DNA of 10,786 nt from a bacterium (GTDB taxonomy: Bacteria > Bacillota > Clostridia > Oscillospirales > Acutalibacteraceae). Below are positions 1 to 6,820 of the stretch, in pieces. Where the stretch lies: positions 1-10,786 of the forward strand of contig SFWF01000052.1 of NCBI GenBank assembly GCA_004560045.1. The letters are read 5' to 3'. Position 1 is the stretch's first letter. Every line of letters begins with the position of its first letter. Both the position numbers and the translations under genes were made by a program. The notes below the pieces were generated by a model that made no database searches, was not told the origin of the DNA, and saw nothing but the letters and a program-made list of their open reading frames with translations.

Positions 1-322
1 GGTCGGCATCGTGAACGAGTATATAATCGGGAACCGTCTCCATAAGGGAGATAAAGCCCTCGTCCTCGGAGGAGATGTGAAGATAATGACAGCGGAAGGG
101 AAGCTCACTGTATCTTATCTGCCCCGGCTTTGCACAGATAAGGGTGTCGTTTTTCCTTACTACGGGTCGGTCGTCTATAAAGGAGCGCTTTTCGCTTTTT
201 GCGGTAAAAAATTCAAACTCAAAAAAGCCTACCGTCCTCTTTTTGGAAACCGTCCTGTCTCCGAATTTCATAGAAGAATCGAATATTCCGAAATTAACAA
301 TTTCAAAATCGAAAAATTTCAT
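1..322 (-). CDS. AraC-family transcriptional regulator, N-terminal part (runs off left edge)
   Basis: The minus strand is open from an ATG at 322-320 to the window edge, giving 107 residues without a stop. A GGAG ribosome-binding site lies about 7 nt upstream of the ATG. The stretch KPGQIRYSELPFRCHYLHI (residues 65-83) resembles the cupin-like ligand-binding domain of Clostridia AraC-type regulators, where a KPGQ-type turn precedes a hydrophobic strand. The two helix-turn-helix motifs expected at the C-terminus lie outside the window, so family assignment rests on the N-terminal domain and context. The gene is divergent from the glycosidase/dehydratase operon starting at 467, the usual arrangement of a local sugar-responsive activator. 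Inferred role: sensing a sugar or sugar acid and activating that operon. Another cupin-type regulator is possible but less likely. Confidence 0.75.
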   Translation of the reverse strand, partial: MKFFDFEIVNFGIFDSSMKFGDRTVSKKRTVGFFEFEFFTAKSEKRSFIDDRPVVRKNDTLICAKPGQIRYSELPFRCHYLHISSEDEGFISLMETVPDYILVHDAD

Positions 323-340
323 AATATACTCCAAAGTAAG

Positions 341-397
341 AATTTGCAAAAAACAAGTAATAATTTGCTATACAAAACGTCCGATAAAACCTATAAT
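341..397 (+). promoter_or_regulatory. Putative AraC-type tandem operator and operon promoter
   Basis: The 7-mer AATTTGC occurs at 341-347 and again at 362-368 in the same orientation, exactly 21 bp apart (two helical turns). A-rich tracts follow both copies. A perfect TATAAT lies at 392-397, but the best -35-like element, TTGCTA at 365-370, is 21 bp away and overlaps the second repeat. A consensus -10 with a badly spaced -35 overlapped by a direct repeat fits an activator-dependent promoter bound by an AraC-type protein. A transcript would start near 404, about 60 nt before the first gene. The repeat and box are seen; the binding protein is inferred from the divergent regulator. Confidence 0.5.
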
Positions 398-466
398 TAG
401 AATACAACAGTATGAAAAATCTGTCAATGCCCAAAAATTAAATTTTACAAAAAAGGAGCGCTATAT

Positions 467-1141
467 ATGAAAATAACCTGGCTTGGTCAGGCAGGTCTGC
501 TTTTCGAGACCGAAAAGGCCATCGCCATAATCGACCCCTATCTTTCCGACAGCTGCGGCAAAATAAACCCCAAAAGTCACCGCCGCGTACCGGTAGACGA
601 GTCGGTCTTCGAAATAAAACCAAACGTTATGCTCTTTACACATAACCACCTCGATCACTTTGATCCCGAAACGGTTGAAAAGTTTATAAACGAGGAAAGT
701 AAAATAACCGTCCTTGCCCCTCATACCGTGTGGGGTGAGGTCAGAAAAATGGGCGGCAATAACAACTATGTTCAGTTCGACCGTCATACCCGCTGGACCG
801 AGTTCGGCCTTACCTTTACCGCCGTAAAAGCTACCCACTCTGACGCAGGGGCTATCGGCGTAATAATCGACGACGGGGAAAAGAAATACTACGTAACGGG
901 CGATACCCTCTATAACTCCGAGATATTCGCCGACCTTCCTAAGGATATCTACGCCGTATTCCTACCCATAAACGGAGTAGGCAACAATATGAATATGCGT
1001 GATGCCGCCGACTTTGCTAAGGCTACGGGAGCCGAAAAGGTCGTCCCCCTTCACGTAGGTCTTTTCGACAGTCTTTCTGCCGAAGACTTCCCCTGCGACA
1101 ATAAAATCGTTCCCGAATTTTTTAAGGAGATAAAGCTATGA
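467..1141 (+). CDS. UlaG-like metallo-beta-lactamase-fold hydrolase (probable sugar lactonase)
   Basis: The 224-residue product has a complete metallo-beta-lactamase metal site: THNHLDHFD at residues 58-66 (His59, His61, Asp63, His64), His124 in ATHSD, Asp146 in TGDT and His196 in PLHVG. The start MKITWLGQAG and the compact length match the UlaG/YtnP-type subgroup, which includes L-ascorbate-6-phosphate lactonase and many uncharacterised hydrolases. It lacks a signal peptide and should be cytoplasmic. AAGGAG at 453-458, 8 nt before the ATG, fixes the start. It is the first gene of the operon and its TGA overlaps the next gene's ATG (ATGA), suggesting translational coupling. Next to a sugar-acid dehydratase and a dehydrogenase, lactone hydrolysis is the most economical role, but this is inference; the fold also serves phosphodiesterases and other hydrolases. 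Confidence 0.82.
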   Translation: MKITWLGQAGLLFETEKAIAIIDPYLSDSCGKINPKSHRRVPVDESVFEIKPNVMLFTHNHLDHFDPETVEKFINEESKITVLAPHTVWGEVRKMGGNNNYVQFDRHTRWTEFGLTFTAVKATHSDAGAIGVIIDDGEKKYYVTGDTLYNSEIFADLPKDIYAVFLPINGVGNNMNMRDAADFAKATGAEKVVPLHVGLFDSLSAEDFPCDNKIVPEFFKEIKL

Positions 1142-2298
1142 AAGTAACCGATGTAAAGGCCTTCGTGGTCGACTGCTTCCGAACAAACTGGGTTTTCGTT
1201 AAGGTCTATACCGACGAAGGAATAACCGGAGTAGGCGAGGGCACCCTCGAATATAAGGAAAAGGCCTTTTTAGGCGCCCTTGAGCATATTAAGGAGTACC
1301 TTTTAGGAAAAGACCCCCGAGACATTGAACAGCATTTTCATATGATCTACCGCGATGCCTACTGGAGAGGCGGCCCTGTTCTTATGAGTGCGCTGTCCGC
1401 TACCGAATGTGCTCTTTGGGATATTTTAGGTAAATCTCTCGGTGTCCCCGTTTATCAGCTCCTCGGCGGAAAGTGTCACGACGAGGTGCGTATCTACGTA
1501 AACGGCTGGTTCGCAGGCGCAAAAGAGCCCGAGGAGTTTGCCGAAAAGGCCAAGATCGCAGTTCAGCGCGGCGTTACCGCGATGAAGTGGGACCCCTTCG
1601 GAAAATCCTATCTTCAGATTTCCAATGCCGACCTCGATAAGGCCCTTCGTAACGTTGCCGCCGTTCGCGAAGCGGTCGGAAACGGTGTTGACCTGCTGAT
1701 AGAGGGTCACGGCCGTTTCGACGTTCCTACCGGAATCAAGATCGCAAAGGAGCTTGAGCAATTTAGGCCCATGTGGTTTGAGGAGCCCACGCCTCCCGAT
1801 AATTTAGAGGCCTTAAAAGCGGTAAGAGATAAATCTCCCGTTCCCATCTCGGCAGGGGAGAGACTCTACAGCCGCTGGGATTACCGAAAGCTTTTCGATA
1901 CCCGCGCCGCCGATTTTATTCAGCCCGATATCTCCCACGCAGGCGGTATATCCGAGCTTAAAAAGATCGCCGCCGAGGCCGAATCCCGTTATATTCCCTT
2001 TGCGCCTCATAACCCCTCGGGTCCCGTGGCAAATGCCGCAACCCTTCAGCTTGCCGCCGCTTGCCCCAATTTCTGTATTTTGGAAATTATGTACAGCGAC
2101 GTCGACTGGCGCAAGGACGTAACCAATGAAGCCCTTGAATATAAGGACGGCTATATTAAAATTCCCGATAAACCGGGTCTCGGAATCGAGATTAACGAAG
2201 AAGAGTGTTTAAAGCATCCCTATCAGCCTCACACCCTCCGTCACTATACGGGTGCGCTGACCGACATCCGCCCCGCCAAAACCGAATTCTATTTTTAA
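1138..2298 (+). CDS. Mandelate racemase/muconate lactonizing enzyme family protein (sugar-acid dehydratase or cycloisomerase)
   Basis: The 386-residue protein has both enolase-superfamily domains: an N-terminal alpha+beta cap (about 1-115, with DEGITGVGEG at 26-35) and a (beta/alpha)7-beta barrel. Visible active-site elements are Lys150-Trp-Asp152, Glu189-Gly-His191, the FEEP metal strand (Glu215/Glu216), Glu241 in SAGERL, Asp264 in QPDISHAGGI, His291 in APHNPSGP and Glu316. The His291 segment resembles D-galactonate dehydratase-type members of the mandelate racemase subgroup. The third-strand metal ligand is Glu (EGH), where the classical enzymes carry Asp. Expected reactions are dehydration of an aldonate to a 2-keto-3-deoxy acid or opening of a sugar-acid lactone; the substrate cannot be assigned. 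It overlaps the upstream hydrolase gene by 4 nt, so the two are probably co-translated and functionally linked. Confidence 0.88.
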   Translation: MKVTDVKAFVVDCFRTNWVFVKVYTDEGITGVGEGTLEYKEKAFLGALEHIKEYLLGKDPRDIEQHFHMIYRDAYWRGGPVLMSALSATECALWDILGKSLGVPVYQLLGGKCHDEVRIYVNGWFAGAKEPEEFAEKAKIAVQRGVTAMKWDPFGKSYLQISNADLDKALRNVAAVREAVGNGVDLLIEGHGRFDVPTGIKIAKELEQFRPMWFEEPTPPDNLEALKAVRDKSPVPISAGERLYSRWDYRKLFDTRAADFIQPDISHAGGISELKKIAAEAESRYIPFAPHNPSGPVANAATLQLAAACPNFCILEIMYSDVDWRKDVTNEALEYKDGYIKIPDKPGLGIEINEEECLKHPYQPHTLRHYTGALTDIRPAKTEFYF

Positions 2299-2319
2299 AT
2301 GATGAACGGAGCGGTAATT

Positions 2320-3177
2320 ATGCAAAAATTCGAAATCAAAAACCACGAACCCTCATACCTTCCCGACGGCGATTGGAAGCTCGTCTGGGCCGACGAATTC
2401 GACGGCACCGAGCTCGACCGCACAAAATGGGATTTCCGTCTTAACTTCTGGGGAAAGCCCTTCGACGCCTACACCGATAAGGGAATAGTATTAGACGGTA
2501 ACAGTCATATCGAGCTTCACCGTGTCGATGTCGGCGGCAGATATGCCTCCCCTCAGCTTCAGACAGGCTCTAATTCCTTCGACATTCCCAAAGGCGATTC
2601 CGATAACCCTTGGGGTGAGGACGAAATATGGCCCCTCGGCCGTCTCGAGCCTCCCAAGTTCGTTCATCGCTTCGGCTACTACGAGTGCCGCTGCAAATTC
2701 CAAAAGGACCCCGAAATAATGTGGTCGGCCTTCTGGACGCAGTCTCCTACCATAGGTGCCCGTTTCGAGCCGGCCTGGTGCGGAGTAGAGTCGGATATTA
2801 TGGAATGCTTCCACGTCGGAAAGGCCACCACGGGTAACATTATGGGCGGCTACGGTAAGCAATACCGCGAGGAAGGCCGTGTCCGCTACGACCTTAAGGA
2901 GACCGAAGATGGCTGGCACTATTTCGGAATGGACTGGAGAGAGGACGGCTATACCTTCTACTGTGACGGTGAGGTTATCTCTACCGCAGACAAGGACGTT
3001 TCACAGGTTCCGCAGTTTATCCTTCTCACCACCGAGGTTATGGGCTATCGCTCGGTAAGGACTCGACTCGCTAAAGGCGAAAAAATCGAGGACGCACCCT
3101 TTAACATTAACGGCGACTTCGTTGACGACGCCTTTATCGTCGACTTCGTCCGCGTCTTCGACAGAATCAAAAAATAA
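2320..3177 (+). CDS. Glycoside hydrolase family 16-type protein (cytoplasmic)
   Basis: The 285-residue product has a GH16 beta-jelly-roll layout. It opens with WKLVWADEFDG (19-29), continues with FGYYECRCKF (118-127), typical of the strand before the active site, and carries the catalytic motif Glu157-Ser-Asp159-Ile-Met-Glu162, which matches the ExDxxE signature with Glu157 as nucleophile and Glu162 as acid/base. Trp-rich positions nearby would line a glycan cleft. In-frame ATGs exist at 2299 and 2302, directly after the previous stop, but only the one at 2320 has a Shine-Dalgarno (GGAG at 2308-2311, 8 nt spacing), so I start there. There is no signal peptide, odd for a family that mostly cuts extracellular polysaccharides; it suggests action on imported oligosaccharides. 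The GH16 subfamily and linkage specificity are not determinable here. Confidence 0.82.
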   Translation: MQKFEIKNHEPSYLPDGDWKLVWADEFDGTELDRTKWDFRLNFWGKPFDAYTDKGIVLDGNSHIELHRVDVGGRYASPQLQTGSNSFDIPKGDSDNPWGEDEIWPLGRLEPPKFVHRFGYYECRCKFQKDPEIMWSAFWTQSPTIGARFEPAWCGVESDIMECFHVGKATTGNIMGGYGKQYREEGRVRYDLKETEDGWHYFGMDWREDGYTFYCDGEVISTADKDVSQVPQFILLTTEVMGYRSVRTRLAKGEKIEDAPFNINGDFVDDAFIVDFVRVFDRIKK

Positions 3178-3190
3178 GCATCAATTTTTG

Positions 3191-3216
3191 TAGGGGACGG
3201 CATCCTCGACGTCCCG
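3191..3216. repeat. Intergenic palindrome, TAGGGG...CCCG type, copy 1
   Basis: The site starts TAGGGGA and forms a perfect 6-bp stem, GGGACG (3194-3199) with CGTCCC (3210-3215), around a 10-nt loop. It lies in the 73-bp gap between the GH16 and GH39-like genes. No T-run follows, so it is not a standard terminator. It shares the TAGGGGA left arm and CCCG right end with the element at 4687-4710. Possible roles are mRNA stabilisation or being a dispersed non-coding repeat; neither is shown. Confidence 0.6.
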
Positions 3217-3250
3217 TATGCTTATACTAACGCTTGATTGGAGAATGCTA

Positions 3251-4657
3251 ATGGAAAAACTCATAAAGCTGGGCAAAATTAAGCCTAAAAATTCAAAGGA
3301 TATTAAATATTCAAAGATCGGTCTCGGCTTCGAAAAGCTCGACCGAGATGCCTTTAACCCCGAAAAGGCCTACGATAAGGTAGCCGCCTGCGGAGTTAAG
3401 CTTGCCCGAATTCAGTCGGGCTGGCAGAAGACCGAAAGGGAAAAGGGCGTTTATAATTTCGCCTGGCTCGATACCGTCGTTGATAATCTCATTTCTCGCG
3501 GTGTAGAGCCTTGGCTCTGCCTTTGCTACGGAAACGACCTTTATACCGAGGCGGCAAAAACCGTCTACGGAGCCGTCGGTTGTCCCCCTATTTTCACAGA
3601 AGAGGAGAAGGCCGCCTGGGCAAACTACGTAAAGGCAACGACAGAGCATTTTAAAGGCAGGATAAGATATTTCGAAGTCTGGAACGAGCCCGACGGTGAC
3701 TGGTGCTGGAAGCACGGAAATAGCGGCGAGGAGCTCGGCCGCTTTACTATTGACACCGCAAAGGTTATCCGCGAAACCTACCCCGAGGCCAAGATCATCG
3801 GCGGTGTTGTCTGTCAGCAGCGTATGAACTTTATAAACGACGCTCTCTCTACGGGAATGGCCGATTATATCGACTATATATCCTTCCACGAATACACCCA
3901 CGACGAAACCAACGAGTTTCAGAAGGTGGACGTTTTCCGCGCCCTTATAAAGGAATATAACTCGGATATCGAGCTTATTCAGGGCGAAAGCGGAACTCAG
4001 TCGAGAAGAGGCGGATGCGGCGCTAACCGTACCGGAGCCTGGACCCCAGAGCTTCAGGCAAAGCAGCTTGCCCGTCACACTATGGCCGATCTTATCTGTG
4101 ACGTTCACTTTATGTCATACTTCTCTTGCGTCGATATGAAGGAGGCTCTTAACGGCATCGTAGGCGATGAAAGCTCTTATAAGGATTTCGGCTATTTCGG
4201 AATTTTAGGTGCCGACTTCGACGAGAACGGAAACGCAACGGGAGACTATACCGAAAAGCCTTCGTACTATGTCCTTCAGAATATCGCATCTCTCTTCTGC
4301 GGCGATATTAAATCTGCCACTCACCCCTTCTACATAACCTCTGAGACGAGCGGGTCTGTATATGACAAGACCCCTGATCGAATGGATCTGACTACCGGCG
4401 TTATCGAGAAGGAGGGCGCAAAGGCCCTTATCTACTGGATGCCCACCAATATTATGACCACAAGTATCCATACCTTTATGCGCTGTGAGCTTTTTACAGG
4501 CGGCAAGGAGGTAAAACTCATTGATATTATGAGCGGTGATATCTATAAGCTTCCCGATGAGGATATCGAGGACAGAGGCAACGGCGTGATCCTTATTAAA
4601 GAGATCCCCGTTAAGGACACCCCCCTTATCATCACTATCGGCGACTTTTACAAATAG
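3251..4657 (+). CDS. GH39-like clan GH-A glycoside hydrolase
   Basis: The 468-residue protein is a retaining (beta/alpha)8 glycosidase of clan GH-A. The acid/base motif YFEVWNEPD places Asn145-Glu146 at the end of strand 4, and ELIQGESGTQS places the nucleophile Glu246 on strand 7. The opening, with ARIQSGWQKTEREKGVYNF (residues 52-70), is typical of GH39-like and related enzymes. The barrel covers roughly 20-350; a beta-sandwich accessory domain follows (about 375-468), as in GH39 beta-xylosidases and alpha-L-iduronidase. The start at 3251 has GGAG at 3240-3243, 7 nt upstream; the in-frame ATGs at 3218 and 3245 lack proper spacing. No signal peptide is present. Substrate is unresolved: a beta-xylosidase, iduronidase or uncharacterised activity would all fit, and a sugar-acid product would suit the neighbouring dehydratase. 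Confidence 0.8.
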   Translation: MEKLIKLGKIKPKNSKDIKYSKIGLGFEKLDRDAFNPEKAYDKVAACGVKLARIQSGWQKTEREKGVYNFAWLDTVVDNLISRGVEPWLCLCYGNDLYTEAAKTVYGAVGCPPIFTEEEKAAWANYVKATTEHFKGRIRYFEVWNEPDGDWCWKHGNSGEELGRFTIDTAKVIRETYPEAKIIGGVVCQQRMNFINDALSTGMADYIDYISFHEYTHDETNEFQKVDVFRALIKEYNSDIELIQGESGTQSRRGGCGANRTGAWTPELQAKQLARHTMADLICDVHFMSYFSCVDMKEALNGIVGDESSYKDFGYFGILGADFDENGNATGDYTEKPSYYVLQNIASLFCGDIKSATHPFYITSETSGSVYDKTPDRMDLTTGVIEKEGAKALIYWMPTNIMTTSIHTFMRCELFTGGKEVKLIDIMSGDIYKLPDEDIEDRGNGVILIKEIPVKDTPLIITIGDFYK

Positions 4658-4686
4658 AATCCCCAACAAAACTTAACAGAACATCA

Positions 4687-4710
4687 TAGGGGAGGGGCAA
4701 GTCCCTCCCG
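4687..4710. repeat. Intergenic palindrome, TAGGGG...CCCG type, copy 2
   Basis: TAGGGGA at 4687-4693 begins a 7-bp perfect stem, GGGAGGG (4690-4696) with CCCTCCC (4703-4709), closed by a 6-nt loop and ending CCCG. It lies 30 nt after the GH39-like stop and just upstream of the AAGGAG of the dehydrogenase gene, with no T-run. Its ends match the copy at 3191-3216 while the stem interior differs by compensating bases, as expected of one family of dispersed palindromes. Confidence 0.62.
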
Positions 4711-4723
4711 CAAGGAGAATATT

Positions 4724-5536
4724 ATGAACAAAGCAGTATTTATAACCGGAGCACATACCGGTACAGGCTACGGCATAGCCGAATATTTTGCCAAAAACGG
4801 CTGGGACGTTTTTATAACCAGCCGAAAAGGAGAGGAAGCCGTAAAAGCGGCCGAAAAGCTTAGCAAAGACTACGGCATTTTCTCAAAAGGCTACGAATGC
4901 AACATCGGAAACGAGCAGCAGGTTATCGATATTTTTAAGGATATCGATTCCACCGGCCGTTTCGTTGAAACCATTGTGCTTAATGCCGCCAATATGGGCT
5001 TTTATCCAAATGATCCTGCCGCGGGTCAGGACTTTTTCACCGTCCCCGTAGAGGACTTCGCCGCGGTTTTTCAGACCAACCTCGTCTGGAACTTCACCAT
5101 GATACGTCAGGCCGCCGTCCGTATGCGTGAGCAGGGGAAGGGAGCCGTCGTATTTATCAGCTCCAACACCGCCTATAGGGCCATTCCCAACCGCGCCGCA
5201 TACTCGGCCTCCAAGGGCGGAATAAACTCCCTTTCAAAGGCTCTTGCCGTCGACCTCGGTCAGTACGGCATCCGCAGTAACGTCGTTCTGCCCGGAACTA
5301 TCAAGACCGAGCGCTGGGTGCAGATGGGAAATAAACAGATAGTAAACGGCACCCTCACCCCCATCGGCGACATTTCCGACTATGAGGACGTAGCCGCTGC
5401 AGCATATTACCTCGGTACCGATATGTCCAAAAACGTTACGGGAACCGAGATAACAGTAGACGGCGGTATGACCTGCCAGCTTTACCCGAAGCTCCTTAAT
5501 GAGCTAAAGAAGAAGCAGATAGAAGGTCAGCTTTAA
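4724..5536 (+). CDS. Short-chain dehydrogenase/reductase (SDR)
   Basis: The 270-residue product is a classical SDR, of typical length. The cofactor motif TGAHTGTG (residues 8-15) is the TGxxxGxG glycine-rich turn, followed by TSR (32-34), where Arg34 suggests NADP(H) over NAD(H). NAAN (87-90) replaces the usual NNAG. The catalytic set is Asn119, Ser146/Ser147, Tyr160 and Lys164 (YSASK). The C-terminal GTEITVDGGM is the standard family ending. The enzyme would oxidise or reduce a hydroxyl or carbonyl, by context on a sugar; next to a lactonase-like hydrolase and a sugar-acid dehydratase, a sugar 1-dehydrogenase making the lactone is plausible but inferred. AAGGAG at 4712-4717, 6 nt before the ATG, sets the start. 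It is the last gene of the operon, 16 nt before a strong terminator. Confidence 0.9.
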   Translation: MNKAVFITGAHTGTGYGIAEYFAKNGWDVFITSRKGEEAVKAAEKLSKDYGIFSKGYECNIGNEQQVIDIFKDIDSTGRFVETIVLNAANMGFYPNDPAAGQDFFTVPVEDFAAVFQTNLVWNFTMIRQAAVRMREQGKGAVVFISSNTAYRAIPNRAAYSASKGGINSLSKALAVDLGQYGIRSNVVLPGTIKTERWVQMGNKQIVNGTLTPIGDISDYEDVAAAAYYLGTDMSKNVTGTEITVDGGMTCQLYPKLLNELKKKQIEGQL

Positions 5537-5552
5537 TAATTAAAAATTTTTT

Positions 5553-5592
5553 GGCGGGAGATTTTGTTTCGTTCTCCCGCCATTTTTTCTTT
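5553..5592 (+). terminator. Rho-independent terminator of the five-gene operon
   Basis: A perfect 8-bp G+C-rich stem, GGCGGGAG (5553-5560) with CTCCCGCC (5574-5581), encloses a 13-nt loop and is followed by ATTTTTTCTTTT. It begins 16 nt after the dehydrogenase stop codon and separates operon A from the gene starting at 5659. Confidence 0.92.
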
Positions 5593-5599
5593 TATCTGC

Positions 5600-5628
5600 T
5601 TGCATTTTAAATCTTTTGGTAGTACAAT
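5600..5628 (+). promoter_or_regulatory. Predicted sigma-A promoter for the M20/SGNH gene pair
   Basis: TTGCAT at 5600-5605 and TACAAT at 5623-5628 are exactly 17 bp apart, close to the sigma-A consensus at the -10 and partial at the -35. It follows the operon A terminator directly and would start transcription near 5635, about 24 nt before the GTG start, leaving a very short leader. Confidence 0.6.
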
Positions 5629-5658
5629 AAATTTAATGACTTATAAGAGGCGATCAAA

Positions 5659-6816
5659 GTGAATACCGAGCAGCTTTTCGAAACGGTAGACAATTTAGAG
5701 GAAGAAGCAATAAAGGCCTGGATCGACGTCTGTAATATCGAAAGCCCTACCGATTTTAAGGAGGGTGTCGATGCCTGCGGAAGGTATTTTATCGAAAAAG
5801 CTAAGCCGTACGGCTGGGACGTAGAAGTGCATAGGGAAGAGGTTTCGGGTGACGCCGTTTGTATCACTATGAACAAGGATGCCAAGGGAGCCCCCGTTGC
5901 CATTTCGGGTCATATCGATACCGTTCATCCCGTGGGCCTTTTCGGAAATCCTCCCGTAAAAGTTGAGGGAGAAAAGATCTTCGGCACGGGTGTTACCGAC
6001 TGTAAGGGCGGTGTCGTTGCAGGACTTTACGCAATGATGGCTTTGGAGAAATGCGGCTTTAAGGATCGCCCCGTTATGCTTATCATTCAAACCGACGAGG
6101 AGGTCAGCTCAAAGCTGAGTCAGCTTCGAACCGTAAAGTTTATCTGCGAAAAGGCAAAGAATGCCGCCGCGTTTTTAAACGTCGAGGGTCATACCCGTGG
6201 CAAATCGGTGCTTCGCCGTAAGGGCATCGTAAGGTTCGAGCTGAAGGTCAAAGGCGTTTCGGTTCACTCCTGCCGTTGCTACGAGGGCTCAAACGCCATT
6301 ACCGAGGCCGCCCACAAAATAATCGAGCTCGAAAAAATGAAGGATACGGGTTGGGGTCTTACCTGCAACTGCGGTATAATTTCGGGAGGCTCTGCCGCCA
6401 ATACCGTACCCGACGAATGTACCTTTATCGCCGATATCCGTTACGGAGACCAAAAGCAGTATAAAGAGGCCGAGAGAATAGTAAGTAGCGTCGCGGCTAC
6501 CTCATATATCGAGGGAACCTCCTGCGAGGTTACTCAGATAAGTCACCGTATAGCTATGGAGGATAACGACGCAAACGACGAGCTTCTTGCTAAAATAAAC
6601 GAGATATACGAGGAAAACGGAATTCCGACCTTGGCAAAATGGGAGAGCAGAGGCGGCTCCGACGCAGCCTATACTACCGCCGCGGGAATCCCCACCGTCG
6701 ACAACCTCGGAACTACCGGCGGCCGTATACACAGCCCCGACGAATGGGGCGAGCTTTGCTCAATGAAGGAATCAATACTGCGCCTTGCAACAGTTGCGGC
6801 GTTTATAGAGGTGTAA
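5659..6816 (+). CDS. M20 family metallopeptidase/amidohydrolase (ArgE/DapE/CPG2-like)
   Basis: The 385-residue protein has the full M20 metal site: His85 and Asp87 in SGHIDTVHP, bridging Asp114 in TDCKGG, catalytic Glu147 with ligand Glu148 in TDEEVS, Glu176 in NVEGH and His358 in RIHSPDEW. The dimerisation (lid) domain spans about 185-295, with His203 in SVHSC and NTVPDE at 248-253. Length and motifs fit the carboxypeptidase G2/ArgE branch, which hydrolyses amide bonds of peptides or N-acyl amino acids. No signal peptide, so cytoplasmic. Translation starts at GTG, with AAGAGG at 5645-5650, 8 nt upstream. The TAA is followed after 4 nt by the SGNH esterase ATG, so the two are co-transcribed. 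In a glycan locus it could remove an N-acyl group or process glycopeptide-derived peptides; specificity is not readable. Confidence 0.88.
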   Translation: MNTEQLFETVDNLEEEAIKAWIDVCNIESPTDFKEGVDACGRYFIEKAKPYGWDVEVHREEVSGDAVCITMNKDAKGAPVAISGHIDTVHPVGLFGNPPVKVEGEKIFGTGVTDCKGGVVAGLYAMMALEKCGFKDRPVMLIIQTDEEVSSKLSQLRTVKFICEKAKNAAAFLNVEGHTRGKSVLRRKGIVRFELKVKGVSVHSCRCYEGSNAITEAAHKIIELEKMKDTGWGLTCNCGIISGGSAANTVPDECTFIADIRYGDQKQYKEAERIVSSVAATSYIEGTSCEVTQISHRIAMEDNDANDELLAKINEIYEENGIPTLAKWESRGGSDAAYTTAAGIPTVDNLGTTGGRIHSPDEWGELCSMKESILRLATVAAFIEV

Positions 6817-6820
6817 AATT

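Noticed and set aside
11..400. Plus-strand open frame of 129 codons at the left edge
   Set aside because: It lies opposite the AraC-type N-terminal coding sequence, has no ribosome-binding site, and its product has low-complexity Lys/Asn-rich ends with no recognisable domain. The overlapping frame at 144-470 was rejected for the same reasons.
2299..2319. Upstream ATG start codons for the GH16-type gene
   Set aside because: They directly follow the previous stop and have no Shine-Dalgarno, while the ATG at 2320 has GGAG at 8 nt and begins the conserved protein.
3191..3216. Intergenic hairpin as a terminator splitting operon A
   Set aside because: The stem is short and no T-run follows on the plus strand, so it was treated as a repeat.
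3218..3250. Upstream start for the GH39-like gene adding 11 residues
   Set aside because: The ATG at 3218 follows the palindrome without a ribosome-binding site; GGAG at 3240-3243 is properly spaced only for the ATG at 3251.
3311..4108. Minus-strand open frame of 265 codons inside the GH39-like gene
   Set aside because: It is the antisense of a clear glycosidase with both catalytic motifs; its translation has no domain and no ribosome-binding site. Long antisense frames here follow from codon usage.
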